Source: Candidatus Cryptoclostridium obscurum
Lineage (GTDB): Bacteria; Bacillota; Dehalobacteriia; UBA7702
Length of the DNA stretch: 49,625 bases
Assembly: GCA_904420535.1 (NCBI GenBank)
Contig: CAJFVQ010000002.1
Location: 1-49,625 of the forward strand
Reading direction: 5' to 3'
Shown: piece by piece, positions 8,007 to 17,632 of the stretch
Layout: each line of letters begins with the position of its first letter
How positions within the stretch are numbered: the stretch's first letter is position 1
Notes under the pieces: model-generated
Databases searched by the model: none
Told to the model about the DNA's origin: nothing
The model's input: only the letters and a program-made list of their open reading frames with translations
Position numbers and translations under genes: made by a program

Positions 8007-9622
8007 TGCTTTACTTGTTGGTTTTGACCGACAGCATAACCGTTGCTTTCCGGAGAGTTTTTCGGTTCACTTTTCGGCTCCTCCATCAAAGTATTATGAT
8101 GTTCTTTATGGGCTAAGATATAATCGTCCTGCCTTAGCGCTTTTACAAAGGCGACTACGATCAAAATACAAACGATCATAAAGGGGAATGCCGCCACAAT
8201 AGAGGCCGTTTGCAAAGAATTGAGTCCTCCGACCAACAGCAGCACAATAGCAACGGCAGCTTCCGCTACGCCCCAGAAGGCTCGTAGGGTACGGGGCGGA
8301 TTTTGGATGCCATAGGACGTCATCATAGCGCAGACAAAGGTGGAGGAGTCTGCCGAAGTAATAAAGAAGGTGCTGATTAATATCACTGCCAAAAGAGAAA
8401 CGACGTTGGTCCATGGGAAAGCTTCCAACATGGCGAAGAGGGCGTAAGAAATGTTTTGATCCATGGCTTGTGCCACTGTGGTAATACCTTCCATGTATTC
8501 GTAAATAGCAGTGCCGCCCATAAACGCCATATAAAGGAAGCTGAGAAGCGTGGGGCAAATCAATGTGCCAACAATAAACTCACGAATGGTGCGTCCTTTG
8601 GAAATACGGGCGATAAAACCGCCGACAAAGGGCCCCCAAGAGATCCACCATGCCCAGTAGAAGATGGTCCAGCTTCCCAACCAACCGCTGTTGGTGTTAA
8701 AGGGATCCGTCCAAAAACTGGTGCCGATAATATTTTGGATATAATAGCCTATCGTTGAAGTGAAATAATTGGTTAGGAAAAGGGTGGGACCTAAAACGAA
8801 TACAAAAGCCAATAGGATCCCTGCAATAAGCATATTGAAGTTGCTGAGTATTTTAATACCACGATCAATTCCGCTGACTGACGAAAGAATGAATAAAATC
8901 GTGACGATGATAATGATGGTGATGAGAAGTCCGTTGGTGTAGGAAATACCAAATACGTAGGAGAGGCCGCTGCCAATCTGCATGGCCCCGAGGCCCAGAG
9001 AAGTGGCAACGCCGAATACTGTGGCGAATACTGCCAAAATATTGACAATACTGCCCCAAATTCCATTGGCGCGTTTTTCGCTAATTAACGGAATTAAACA
9101 GGAACTTAACAGTGCCGGTTGGTTTTTGCGGAATTGGAAATAAGCCAAAGGCAGCCCCACAACGCCGAAACAGGCCCAGGGATGTAAGCCCCAATGCATG
9201 AAAGAATAATGCATTGCCACTTCGGCCGCTTCAACGGTGCCTGCCTCGCCATAAGGAGGGGCCAAATAGTGGCTCATGGGTTCCGCTACGCTCCAGAAAA
9301 CGAGGCCGATGCCCATACCAGCTGCGAAGAGCATGAAGAACCAGCTGAACGTGGAATACTCTGGTTTCTCTCCATCTTTTCCCAGAACAATATTGCCGTA
9401 TTTGCTGAAAGCCAGCCAAAGAAGAAAGACCACAAAACCCGATACGATAAATAGATAGAACCAACCAAATTTTCCTGTGAAAAATGCCAAACATATATTA
9501 AAAACATTAGCGGCATTGGTGGGCCAGATGACAGCCCAAATGACGAATATCAGACAAATGATACCGCCCCATCCGAGAACTTTTTTATCAACTTTGCTAA
9601 GAATTTCTTGGATTTGATTCAT
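8003..9622 (-). CDS. BCCT-family betaine/carnitine/choline transporter 1
   Basis: A 539-residue secondary transporter with about 12 membrane segments. The glycine-rich GMGIGLVFWSVAEPM in segment 3 and the tryptophan box WAWWISWGPFVGGFIAR followed by SKGRTIREF in segment 8 are BCCT signatures. These transporters import quaternary ammonium compounds such as glycine betaine, carnitine and choline. It starts 36 bases after the hydantoinase-like gene and overlaps the EamA gene by four bases. A second BCCT gene begins the same cluster at 17387, so the operon has two carriers, perhaps for different methylated amines or one working as an antiporter. The hydrophilic C-terminal tail is rich in Lys, Glu and Pro. 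Confidence 0.93.
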   Translation of the reverse strand: MNQIQEILSKVDKKVLGWGGIICLIFVIWAVIWPTNAANVFNICLAFFTGKFGWFYLFIVSGFVVFLLWLAFSKYGNIVLGKDGEKPEYSTFSWFFMLFAAGMGIGLVFWSVAEPMSHYLAPPYGEAGTVEAAEVAMHYSFMHWGLHPWACFGVVGLPLAYFQFRKNQPALLSSCLIPLISEKRANGIWGSIVNILAVFATVFGVATSLGLGAMQIGSGLSYVFGISYTNGLLITIIIIVTILFILSSVSGIDRGIKILSNFNMLIAGILLAFVFVLGPTLFLTNYFTSTIGYYIQNIIGTSFWTDPFNTNSGWLGSWTIFYWAWWISWGPFVGGFIARISKGRTIREFIVGTLICPTLLSFLYMAFMGGTAIYEYMEGITTVAQAMDQNISYALFAMLEAFPWTNVVSLLAVILISTFFITSADSSTFVCAMMTSYGIQNPPRTLRAFWGVAEAAVAIVLLLVGGLNSLQTASIVAAFPFMIVCILIVVAFVKALRQDDYILAHKEHHNTLMEEPKSEPKNSPESNGYAVGQNQQVKQ

Positions 9623-9658
9623 AGAATCATCCCTTTCTTTTTATAGTAACGGGTGAGA

Positions 9659-11686
9659 TCAATGATTCAATGTCATACCGCGGTCAATGGTATCTACAAA
9701 GAATTTTTCAGTCTCGATTTCCCGTTCCCATTCTGGCGGTTCCGTGGCGATGGCTTCGATTTCCGAACCGATATAAACATCCTTTTCAACCATACCAGAT
9801 TCCGCATAAGTGTCTTTGTGGTTTACCACAAGTTCAATATGGATTGCCCCGTCTTTTTCAGCGATTTCCTTGGCTTTTGCCGCTGCGAATTCTTTCCCGT
9901 AGGCGACCGCTTCTTCCAATTCTTCAAACTCTCGCATTTCATAGGATGAGTGGAGAATGTAGCCGGTGGCACATTCGCCCGGGTTGATCTGAATCCTGAC
10001 AGAGGTCATAATCCGTCCTGCGGCAGAACCGATGGCGTTTGCCACTTCGGGATCGTCAGGGATCATAAGTTGCGCTTTTAGTTTTTCTGCCATTGGCGGA
10101 AGCCATGCTTTTACCGGAGCCCCAATGCCAATGATGGGAATTTTAGGTTGCAAATTACAAGTCAAAGAACTTTCATCATCTGGTTCCAGCTGCTTCATGA
10201 TGAAATAACGAGCTACACTTTCATCTTTGAGGACGAATTCGTTGCCGTCATTGTTGGAAAAACTTTGCAAACAGGTGTAGCAAAGTTCATTGATGATATT
10301 GTTTTCGGCAAAGGGAATAAATTCCTCCAATGACATTTTGAACCGGTGAGCCAAAAGGGAAACAGCCAATTTAGAAGCTTTGGTATCCCATTGGGTATAA
10401 ACGCCTTTGGCATGGAGAAGATCCGTTGGAGTGACGGAGATTTTTCCCAATACGCCTACATTGACCAAGCGGTTTAAATTGAGGAAATTTAAGTCTGCAT
10501 CGAGATGATAAGCAATATAGAACAGACTGTGGGGGCCGTCTTTCAGAATTTCCAGAACGGCTTTGTCCTGTTCGGTCAGGGTAACGGTTTCCCGTTCATT
10601 CAAAATCATGAAGCAATCGGTAACCTGAGAATAAAGCAGTAAATAGGAGCGGTCGATCTTGATATTTTTGAGCTCATCATAAAGATGAGGATAATGATAA
10701 GTCATGACGCCAATGGGCCAGACTCGCTGGGGGCCTACTTTAAAACTCATATCCATATCCAGCTGCAAATAGCTGTCGCCACCAAGACCGTAAGTATTGA
10801 TGGCTGCTGCTTCTACCCGGGTCAGCCAGCCGCCGACTTTCGCTCCTTGAGGATCAATGCGGGGTACGCCGTTTTTCAAAATTGCAATGTCTGTAGTGGT
10901 GCCACCCATATCGAGGACGAGACCTTCCTTGACATTGGCCAGGAACGTTGCGCCGATGATGCTGGAGGCCGGCCCGGAAAGCAGTGTTTCAATAGGCTTA
11001 TCCTGGGCTTGTTCCTCGCCCATGAGGGAACCATCTCCTTTGACGATCATGATGGGAGCATTGATTTCCTTTTTCTTCAGCACTTTTTTCACGGAATCCA
11101 GCAGTTCTTTGATGATGGGGATGAGACGAGCATTTAAAATTGCAGTTACAGTACGTTCATGGATCCCAAGGGAGCGGGTGAGGTGATGGGCGCATACCAC
11201 CGGAACGCCCAATATTTCCTTCACAATTTCCTGAACTCTGACTTCATGCTCGGGATTCCGCACGCTGAGATAACCGGAAACCGCAATGGCGTCAACCTTA
11301 CCTTTCAAGCTTGCTACAGCTTCTCTGACAGCATCTTCATCCAAAGGTGCTTTTTCTTTGCCTTTGACATTATGTCCTCCGGTAACACAACGAATCTCTT
11401 CGATAGGAAGTTCATTTTGGGGTTCCATGCCAATCATAATGAGCCCAACTTCGCAACCTCTGCCTTCCACTATGGCATTGGTGGCCAATGTCGTGGAAAG
11501 GGATACAATTTTGATTTCAGTGAAATCATCGAACTCCATACGATTGATACAATCCGTAATGCCGCGGCTTAAATCATCTCTTGTTGTCAAAGATTTTGCC
11601 TTGGCAAGTATCTTTTTGCTGGCGCGATCCAGAATGACGCCGTCAGTATAGGTACCTCCGGTATCAATTCCCAAAACCAGTGACAT
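9659..11686 (-). CDS. Hydantoinase/oxoprolinase-type (HyuA-like) ASKHA protein
   Basis: A 675-residue protein of the HyuA/oxoprolinase A family. The N-terminal phosphate loop GIDTGGTYTDGVI (about 6-18) and the second nucleotide motif DMGGTTTDIAI (about 280) mark an ASKHA-fold ATPase. The ATG at 11686 is chosen because AGGAGG lies at 11694-11699; an upstream in-frame ATG at 11755 adds 23 unrelated residues. No HyuB partner gene and no N-terminal ferredoxin domain of the RACo/RamA type are present. Lying inside an mttB-corrinoid operon, it may hydrolyse a cyclic amide derived from the methylated substrate, or act as an ATP-dependent partner of the corrinoid system. Both are inference. A possible CYTC pair near residue 470 could bind metal. 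Confidence 0.82.
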   Translation of the reverse strand: MSLVLGIDTGGTYTDGVILDRASKKILAKAKSLTTRDDLSRGITDCINRMEFDDFTEIKIVSLSTTLATNAIVEGRGCEVGLIMIGMEPQNELPIEEIRCVTGGHNVKGKEKAPLDEDAVREAVASLKGKVDAIAVSGYLSVRNPEHEVRVQEIVKEILGVPVVCAHHLTRSLGIHERTVTAILNARLIPIIKELLDSVKKVLKKKEINAPIMIVKGDGSLMGEEQAQDKPIETLLSGPASSIIGATFLANVKEGLVLDMGGTTTDIAILKNGVPRIDPQGAKVGGWLTRVEAAAINTYGLGGDSYLQLDMDMSFKVGPQRVWPIGVMTYHYPHLYDELKNIKIDRSYLLLYSQVTDCFMILNERETVTLTEQDKAVLEILKDGPHSLFYIAYHLDADLNFLNLNRLVNVGVLGKISVTPTDLLHAKGVYTQWDTKASKLAVSLLAHRFKMSLEEFIPFAENNIINELCYTCLQSFSNNDGNEFVLKDESVARYFIMKQLEPDDESSLTCNLQPKIPIIGIGAPVKAWLPPMAEKLKAQLMIPDDPEVANAIGSAAGRIMTSVRIQINPGECATGYILHSSYEMREFEELEEAVAYGKEFAAAKAKEIAEKDGAIHIELVVNHKDTYAESGMVEKDVYIGSEIEAIATEPPEWEREIETEKFFVDTIDRGMTLNH

Positions 11687-11778
11687 AACAACACCTCCTG
11701 TCAACTTACAAGCAACGGAAAGAAAAAGGCCATTCCTACGGAACAGCCCAATCAAGCCAAGGGGAGGAGAAAAGAGCG

Positions 11779-11803
11779 AAGGGCGGCGGTATTTGCCGCC
11801 CTT
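11779..11803. terminator. GC-rich hairpin inside the minus-strand operon
   Basis: A 9-base perfect stem (11779-11787 with 11795-11803) with a 7-base loop sits in the 244-base gap between the mttB at 11931 and the hydantoinase-like gene. Read on the minus strand it is followed by a broken T run, so it may act as a partial terminator that separates abundant methyltransferase mRNA from the downstream genes. No other clear site was seen in that gap. Confidence 0.55.
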
Positions 11804-11930
11804 CTCAAACGGTCCTCAATATTTAACTTTCTTGGACTGAAACAAAAGAGGGCGAGAGTTTATGATGAGGTTGTTCTAATAGAGGCTTCCTTTCCGTAAA
11901 ATCACGTTACTGTCTTCGTTTCGTTTCAGC

Positions 11931-13427
11931 TTAGTCTTCACCGGGCATATGACCAACGGCGTTTTCTACCACTTCACGGATTTTCGCTGCTGCATCTTTT
12001 GGCAAGGGGGTGGGCTCATGATATTCGATGATATCACGCACTTTTTCGTTGGCAACCTGGGTCAATGTTTTGCCGCCTGCTTTTTCCCAAAGCTCTCTTG
12101 CGCCGCGGTGTACTAAACGGTTTTTATAATCGACTCTGGGATTCTTCGGTACATAATCTTCATCATCGTCGTCGTCATCCCAATCGTCGTCACGTTCCAC
12201 TACGTTGAATCTGCCGCCGGGGCCGACGGATTCGATCTTATCCAGAGCTTTGGTTTCTTCATTGACTTCGATGCCGGCAGTGAGACGGCGAGCCATACCT
12301 AACACTTCGTCGGCGATAACAACCAGATCTAAGTTGGAGGTGGTGCCGTATTCGGAATAACCGATGTCATGGTTGAGGTTCGCACCGGACATATTGGTCA
12401 TTGCGATGGAGAGCGCGGCTTCTACACCGGCCTGTTCATCAATAATACAGGTATCGGTGCAACCGGCAGTGCCGAACATGGGGATATTGAGGTAATGTGC
12501 CACATCGGCGAGACCGGCAAGGAGTAAACTTAATTCGGGAGCACCATAGGAGAAGATGGTGGAACCCATGTCAAGGATGGTATAAACGCCGCCCATGATG
12601 AAGGGAGCGCCTTCTCTGGTACATTGGCTCAAAACGAGACCACTGAGGCTTTCGCAAAGGCCTTGCACCATAACGCCGGCCATGGTGGCGGGAGCAGTGC
12701 CGCCGGCCATAATACAAGGAGTATAAATAGTGGGCAAGCCTTTTTTGGCACCGGTCACTAATTTCTGGGCTGCTTCAATGCAATGAACTCCGGGAGAGAT
12801 CGGCTCTGCGTAGAGGCAGATGAAGGGATTTCTGCGTAATTCTTCTTCACCACCGGCGACGATTTCCGCCATTTTAATGCAGTCATCTTGGCCCCATTGG
12901 TCAACGCAAACGGTGATGATGGGCTTTTCCGTGTTCAGGATCTGCTGTTCGAATTCATGACGGTCGGAGATGAGAAGGGGAACATCCTGTACAATCCCTA
13001 AGCTCATGGCGTAGTCGATGTTGGGCAATGCATCCAACACTTTGGTGGCCCAGCCCACGCTCTGTCTGGTGGCGCGATGGCGTTCACCGGTGTAGGGGTT
13101 CCGAGTAAAGGGCGTGCAGGGGCCGGAACCGAAGTAGGAGTTTCCGCCTTCCAAGAAGAGTTCTCTGGCGCCGGTACGGCTATTGCACAATACAACGTGT
13201 TTCTGACAACTTTGCAGTGCGGCTTCGGTAATATGGGCGGGAATGCGAACCCGTTTGCCGTCAACCCAGCAGCCTGCTTTTTTCAATATTTCAATGGATT
13301 CGGGATCATAAAAGTCGGTCCCTGTGCGCCACATGGCTTCTTCCGCGGCCAAAACCAATTCGCGGCATTGGGCTTCAGAGAAAACGTGCATGGACACACC
13401 CGTATTGGCTTTATAGTTAGTTCTCAT
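11931..13427 (-). CDS. MttB-family methyltransferase (non-Pyl) with an acidic insert
   Basis: A 498-residue MttB-superfamily protein. The pyrrolysine site aligns at NIPMFGTAGCTDTC, where residue 323 is Cys (TGC at 12461-12459), so no UAG is used. A GGAGG ribosome site precedes the ATG at 13427, only 13 bases after the previous mttB stop. Near residue 420 there is a run of aspartates (DDWDDDDDDEDY), absent from the other four paralogues, which lies in a C-terminal loop and looks like a recent low-complexity expansion. It should transfer methyl groups from an amine to the corrinoid protein encoded upstream. The side-by-side paralogue suggests either a second substrate or a two-subunit enzyme. 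The substrate is unknown. Confidence 0.88.
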   Translation of the reverse strand: MRTNYKANTGVSMHVFSEAQCRELVLAAEEAMWRTGTDFYDPESIEILKKAGCWVDGKRVRIPAHITEAALQSCQKHVVLCNSRTGARELFLEGGNSYFGSGPCTPFTRNPYTGERHRATRQSVGWATKVLDALPNIDYAMSLGIVQDVPLLISDRHEFEQQILNTEKPIITVCVDQWGQDDCIKMAEIVAGGEEELRRNPFICLYAEPISPGVHCIEAAQKLVTGAKKGLPTIYTPCIMAGGTAPATMAGVMVQGLCESLSGLVLSQCTREGAPFIMGGVYTILDMGSTIFSYGAPELSLLLAGLADVAHYLNIPMFGTAGCTDTCIIDEQAGVEAALSIAMTNMSGANLNHDIGYSEYGTTSNLDLVVIADEVLGMARRLTAGIEVNEETKALDKIESVGPGGRFNVVERDDDWDDDDDDEDYVPKNPRVDYKNRLVHRGARELWEKAGGKTLTQVANEKVRDIIEYHEPTPLPKDAAAKIREVVENAVGHMPGED

Positions 13428-13440
13428 TGATGCTCCCTCC

Positions 13441-14949
13441 TTACATTTTCGCTTCGGCTTTTGCGACGATATCTTTCAAGGCAGCCGCTGTTTCAGCAGG
13501 CAAAGCCTCTGGTTCGGCCATGGCCAAAATGCTTTTCGTCATTTCCATAGTACGCTGTCCCAAGGTTTTTGCACCGGCAGCGGTCCAATCGTCAATTCTG
13601 GCGCGATTCATCAATTTAGGCCAGAATTGTTCTTTTTTGAAATAGTATCTGGTGTGAGGAGAACCGAGATAATGACCGCCGGGTTGTACGTCATCGATGA
13701 CGCCACGAGCAAGACGATCTTCGTCCATGGCTACGCCTTTCATAATGCGGCGTGTCATACCCATTACTTCACTGGCCATAACGAGGAGGAAGGCACTGCC
13801 GTATTCTCCAGTTTCCATCTGACCGGCTCCGCTGATGACATTGGTTCCGGAGAGACCAGCGTGAAGCAGAGAGAATGTGGATTCAAGCCCCATCTGAGCA
13901 TCGCTGATTTTGGCATCTGTGGCGCCGCCAAAACCAAAGCAGGGAATATTGAGGTAACCAAGAACTGCGCTGAGTCCTGCACCCAATAAGGATACTTCGG
14001 GAGCACCGATCGGGAATGTTTCATTTGCTACATCGTCGATGGTGAAACATCCACCTGCGATGACGGGAGCACCTGATGCAACCATTTGAGCAAGGGTAAT
14101 GGCCACCAGAGCGTTGGCCAAGGCACATACGATGGCGCCTGCGCTTTCCTGGGGTGCTGTGAGACCGGTGACAAGTTTGCTGGAGAAAATGACCGGGAAT
14201 CCTTTTTCCGCTGCTTCGATGACGACATCGGCTGCCGTCGCGTCAATTGACAAGGATTCTTCATTTTCCACCAATAAGGCAGTGAAGGGATCCAAGCAGA
14301 AGGCTTCGGCACTACCGGCGACGGTAAAGGCCATTTCCATAACAGCTTCGGCCTGAATTTTATTTTTTACTTCTTGAATGACGGGTTTTACCGTATTGGA
14401 TACCAGTGCTTCGTAGCTGTGAACTTCGGCGGCAGCGGCGGGGACGTCACTGGGAATGCCGTTATTCATGACGAAATCAATATCATCAATGCCGCCGCAG
14501 ATCTTCGCGATGTCGGCAACGTCGGCTTTGGTGGCTTCACGGATCTCTTCTGTTTCAATATCCATGATTTTCTCATTGCCATAACCGGGGCCGTAGTGAA
14601 TATTGCCGCTTTCCAACATCATGGCGCGTTTGCCGTTGCGATCGCAAAGAGTCAAGCGTTTGGGTGCATTTGTCAGCGCTTTTTGGATCTTACCGGAGGG
14701 AATACGAACCCTATTCTCTTTGACATAGCAGCCGTTTTTTGCGAAAACTTCGCGGGCTTCGGCACTCAAAACGTCGGCGCCGGTGCGTTCCAGTAATTCC
14801 AATGCAGTCATATAAATATCTTCACATTGGTCGTCGGACAAAATAGTCCATTCAATATTCTGATTGACTTGAAAGCCGGATTTTGTATATAAGCTTTTTG
14901 TTGTAAACAATGCTTTCTCTCCTTTCTCTGGGGAAGCTGTTCTGTTCAT
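13441..14949 (-). CDS. MttB-family methyltransferase (non-Pyl) paired with a corrinoid protein
   Basis: An MttB-superfamily protein of up to 502 residues. The pyrrolysine site aligns at NIPCFGFGGATDAK, where Ala (GCC at 13923-13921) replaces Pyl. The start is uncertain. The ATG at 14949 has only a weak GAAGG site and adds 13 residues, while a TTG at 14910 has GGAG at good spacing and gives 489 residues, matching the length of the Pyl-type gene in this window and placing the Ala at residue 330. It follows the corrinoid gene by 17 bases and precedes another mttB by 13 bases, so it is the most likely direct methyl donor to that corrinoid protein. The compound demethylated is not determined by sequence. 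Confidence 0.88.
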   Translation of the reverse strand: MNRTASPEKGEKALFTTKSLYTKSGFQVNQNIEWTILSDDQCEDIYMTALELLERTGADVLSAEAREVFAKNGCYVKENRVRIPSGKIQKALTNAPKRLTLCDRNGKRAMMLESGNIHYGPGYGNEKIMDIETEEIREATKADVADIAKICGGIDDIDFVMNNGIPSDVPAAAAEVHSYEALVSNTVKPVIQEVKNKIQAEAVMEMAFTVAGSAEAFCLDPFTALLVENEESLSIDATAADVVIEAAEKGFPVIFSSKLVTGLTAPQESAGAIVCALANALVAITLAQMVASGAPVIAGGCFTIDDVANETFPIGAPEVSLLGAGLSAVLGYLNIPCFGFGGATDAKISDAQMGLESTFSLLHAGLSGTNVISGAGQMETGEYGSAFLLVMASEVMGMTRRIMKGVAMDEDRLARGVIDDVQPGGHYLGSPHTRYYFKKEQFWPKLMNRARIDDWTAAGAKTLGQRTMEMTKSILAMAEPEALPAETAAALKDIVAKAEAKM

Positions 14950-14966
14950 ACCTTCATGGGCCGCTG

Positions 14967-15605
14967 TTAAGAAATGCCTAACAATTTTTTGCAGAGATCC
15001 GTGGCGGAAACGGCGTCAGGAGCAAAACCGTCGGCAAAGATCTCATCGGCAAAGTCTTGAGAAACGGGAGCACCACCGATGATGACCTTTACGCTGTCAC
15101 GGAGCCCTTCTTCTTTCAACAGCTCAATGGTATCTTTCATATGTAGCATGGTGGTAGTCAACAATGCGGACATTGCTACGACGTCAGGTTTATGTTCTTT
15201 CACACCTTCCACGAAAGCTTCGGGAGATACGTCGATCCCGGCGTTGATGACTTTGAAACCAACGCTTTCCAGCATCATGCCAACGAGGTTTTTACCGATA
15301 TCATGAAGGTCGCCTTTGACGGTACCCAGCAATACAGAACCAATATCCTGTACTTCATCGACATTCATTAGGGGTTTGACGATGTCGGTACCGGCTTCCA
15401 TGGCTTGGGCAGACATGAGAACTTCCGGAACAAACATCTGATTTGCTTTAAAACGAACTCCAACTTCAACCATGCCGCCGATGAGACCGCTGTTGATGAT
15501 GTCCAAAGGAGCCACTTTTTCTTCTAAAAGTTCATTCACCAGTCTTTTTACCTTATTTGCTTTGCCGGCGATGACCGCTTTGGATAAATCTTGTAATGTT
15601 GCCAT
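14967..15605 (-). CDS. Corrinoid (cobalamin-binding) methyltransferase protein, MttC/MtbC type
   Basis: A 212-residue protein with an N-terminal helical cap (about 1-85) and a C-terminal Rossmann-like B12 domain. The cobalt-ligating motif is complete: GDLHDIGKN (His about 108), followed by the AMSALLTTTM and GGAP segments typical of the family. It accepts the methyl group from an MttB-type enzyme and passes it to a corrinoid:folate (or CoM) methyltransferase, which is not in the window. AAGGAGG lies just before the ATG. It is the only corrinoid protein here, so the five MttB-family genes probably share it or use partners elsewhere. Confidence 0.93.
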   Translation of the reverse strand: MATLQDLSKAVIAGKANKVKRLVNELLEEKVAPLDIINSGLIGGMVEVGVRFKANQMFVPEVLMSAQAMEAGTDIVKPLMNVDEVQDIGSVLLGTVKGDLHDIGKNLVGMMLESVGFKVINAGIDVSPEAFVEGVKEHKPDVVAMSALLTTTMLHMKDTIELLKEEGLRDSVKVIIGGAPVSQDFADEIFADGFAPDAVSATDLCKKLLGIS

Positions 15606-15637
15606 GTTACTTCCTCCTTAAATAATTATGCTTATTT

Positions 15638-15668
15638 TTATTTCTTCCCCGGGACTGCAGGGGAAAAG
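15638..15668. terminator. Weak hairpin between BCCT and corrinoid genes
   Basis: A 6-base stem (TTCCCC with GGGGAA) around a 9-base loop lies in the 138-base gap. It has no T run and may be an attenuator or mRNA processing site, not a full stop. No promoter with a good -35/-10 pair was seen there. Confidence 0.3.
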
Positions 15669-15743
15669 ATATTCTTTTGTTTTGTGCTCCTTAATAGAAT
15701 GATGACTTTGATACGGAGCAATTTGTGGATTTGCATCGATCTC

Positions 15744-17387
15744 TTATTGTTCTGCGGCAGCTTCTTCTTCCGCTGCTTTTTGCGCGGCGGCTTTCTGTTC
15801 TGCTTTGCGGGCTTTTGCTGCTTGCCGTGCTTCTTTATCGAACATGGGAGTGTCTCCTATCGAAGGATTAAATTCCCCTTTGAAGGCCCGAACAATGCCA
15901 ATGCACATAAGAGCTAAGATGAACATGAAAGGGAATGCCGCCATGACCGACGCTGTCTGTAGTGCTTTGAGGGTTGCCTCCCCTGCTGCGAGTACCAAAA
16001 CAATGGCGACCGCGCCTTGGGCTGCTCCCCAGAAGATTCTCGCTTTCTTCGGTGGATTTTGGCTGCCACCCATGGTAAGCATCGGCAATACAAAAGTAGC
16101 GGAGTCTGCTGCACCCAGGAAGCAGAGGAATACAAGGATCAAAGCCAATGGTCCCATGATTTGATAAAGCGGAAGCTGTTCCAATGTTGCGTACATGGCA
16201 GTGGCGTAGTCCGCGTTGGCTGCTTCAAAGATAGGACCTGTCAGCACAGAACCATCTTCTAAGAACGTAAGATCGAGGTTGAAAGCTGCACTGGCATAAA
16301 TGGCAATCCAGATAAAGGAGAAACCTGCCGGCAGGAATGTGCTGCCAAGGAGCATTTGTCTGACAGAGCGGCCTTTGGATACCCTGGCAAAGAAGGTGCC
16401 GCAGAAGGTCGCCCAAGAGATCCACCATGCCCAGTAGAATACAGTCCAGCTGCTAAGCCATTCGGGATCACCGTACCAGAAGGTCTGGGTGAAAAAGTCG
16501 TTGAGGTAAACGCCGATGGCGTCACTCATATTCCGCATGATAAAGACAAATCCACCGAATACCAGGAAGAATAGCATGAATAAAATCGCGAGCCAAGTCT
16601 TTAAGTTTACGACTTTGGTCATCCATGCGTGGAGTCCGGTGGCCGTTGCCAGGGTGAAACCCAGTGTAATTACAGCGATGACGATGGCTACGGTGACATT
16701 GCTTGTGTCGAAACCGTACATATAGCTGAGACCTCCGACAATCTGCATTGCGGCTAAGCCCAAGCTGGTGACGATACCGAACAAGGTGGCGAAAGTTGCC
16801 AAGATGTCTACGACATAGCCAATGGGACCATAGATTCTGTCACCAAATAAGGGGTAGAATGCGGAGCTCATGAGGAAGGGTCTGTCTTTCCGATATACGT
16901 GATAAGCCAGGCAAGTCCCGACCAGGGCGAAGGTGGCCCAACAGTGAACCCCTTCATGAGCAAAGGTGATACGAACTGCGGTACGCATCGCTTCTACGGT
17001 GAGAGCGGGATCCTGAGGACCCGTTGCCAAATGTTGCATTGGTTCGGCGATGGCCCAAAATACGAGGCCGATCCCAATTCCACCGCCGAAGAGCAGGGCA
17101 AACCATTGAAAATTACTAAATTCCGGTTTGTCGTCATCTTTGCCGAGTTTAATTTTCCCATATTTGGAAAATGCAAGGCCAAAAGTGAAAAATACAAAAA
17201 ACGCCATGAACAATAGATACATCCAACCCAGTTCGCCGGTGAGGAACGAATTGAGAATGTTGATGACCCGGGCCGTTCCATCGGGAAAGATTGCCCCAAG
17301 TGCGACAAAGACAATGGCGATGATCATTGATACAATCAATACTACTTTACTTTTGGTAGCCACCTCTTTTTTGTCTACCATACTCAT
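15744..17387 (-). CDS. BCCT-family betaine/carnitine/choline transporter 2
   Basis: A 547-residue transporter with 12 predicted membrane segments, GGGIGLVFWAIAEPM in segment 3 and WAWWISWATFCGTFFAR followed by SKGRSVRQM in segment 8, all BCCT signatures. The tail after residue 505 is a hydrophilic Ala/Glu/Lys-rich helix (AKARKAEQKAAAQKAAEEE) that may be a cytoplasmic regulatory or coiled-coil segment. GGAGG sits nine bases before the ATG at 17387. As the first gene of the minus-strand operon it probably imports the quaternary amine that the downstream MttB-corrinoid pair demethylates. The second BCCT in the operon is a diverged paralogue, not a recent copy. Confidence 0.93.
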   Translation of the reverse strand: MSMVDKKEVATKSKVVLIVSMIIAIVFVALGAIFPDGTARVINILNSFLTGELGWMYLLFMAFFVFFTFGLAFSKYGKIKLGKDDDKPEFSNFQWFALLFGGGIGIGLVFWAIAEPMQHLATGPQDPALTVEAMRTAVRITFAHEGVHCWATFALVGTCLAYHVYRKDRPFLMSSAFYPLFGDRIYGPIGYVVDILATFATLFGIVTSLGLAAMQIVGGLSYMYGFDTSNVTVAIVIAVITLGFTLATATGLHAWMTKVVNLKTWLAILFMLFFLVFGGFVFIMRNMSDAIGVYLNDFFTQTFWYGDPEWLSSWTVFYWAWWISWATFCGTFFARVSKGRSVRQMLLGSTFLPAGFSFIWIAIYASAAFNLDLTFLEDGSVLTGPIFEAANADYATAMYATLEQLPLYQIMGPLALILVFLCFLGAADSATFVLPMLTMGGSQNPPKKARIFWGAAQGAVAIVLVLAAGEATLKALQTASVMAAFPFMFILALMCIGIVRAFKGEFNPSIGDTPMFDKEARQAAKARKAEQKAAAQKAAEEEAAAEQ

Positions 17388-17591
17388 TATTTTTCCCTCC
17401 TTATTTTTTTCTCTGAGAAATTAGATCTTTTGCACCACCTTTCTTTCCTGTGATTCCTTATGTGGATTATTTGCTTCTTGTGAGTTAAATTTACAACCTT
17501 TTCGCAAATTTTTATAGTATATTTCTGATGTAAAATTGGAGAATCTTTGCAGAATAAAAAGTTTAAAAATTATTGTAATAACAAAAAAATT

Positions 17592-17631
17592 ACATCAAAT
17601 AAATCATATAATTTTATGATATATTTGATGT
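17592..17631. promoter_or_regulatory. AT-rich 17-base inverted repeat, candidate operator
   Basis: Arms 17592-17608 and 17615-17631 are reverse complements with one mismatch around a 6-base spacer. It lies between the divergent BCCT operon and the PocR/AraC gene and abuts the sigma-54-like site at 17633. It is a plausible binding site for the PocR/AraC regulator or a sigma-54 activator. The rest of the 578-base intergenic stretch is very AT-rich, with no gene seen. Confidence 0.45.
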
Positions 17632-17632
17632 T

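Noticed and set aside
17388-17560. Sigma-54 promoter for the BCCT-corrinoid-mttB operon on the minus strand
   Set aside because: No GC-N10-CC arrangement with flanking consensus was found when the plus strand was scanned here; only weak sigma-70-like boxes exist.
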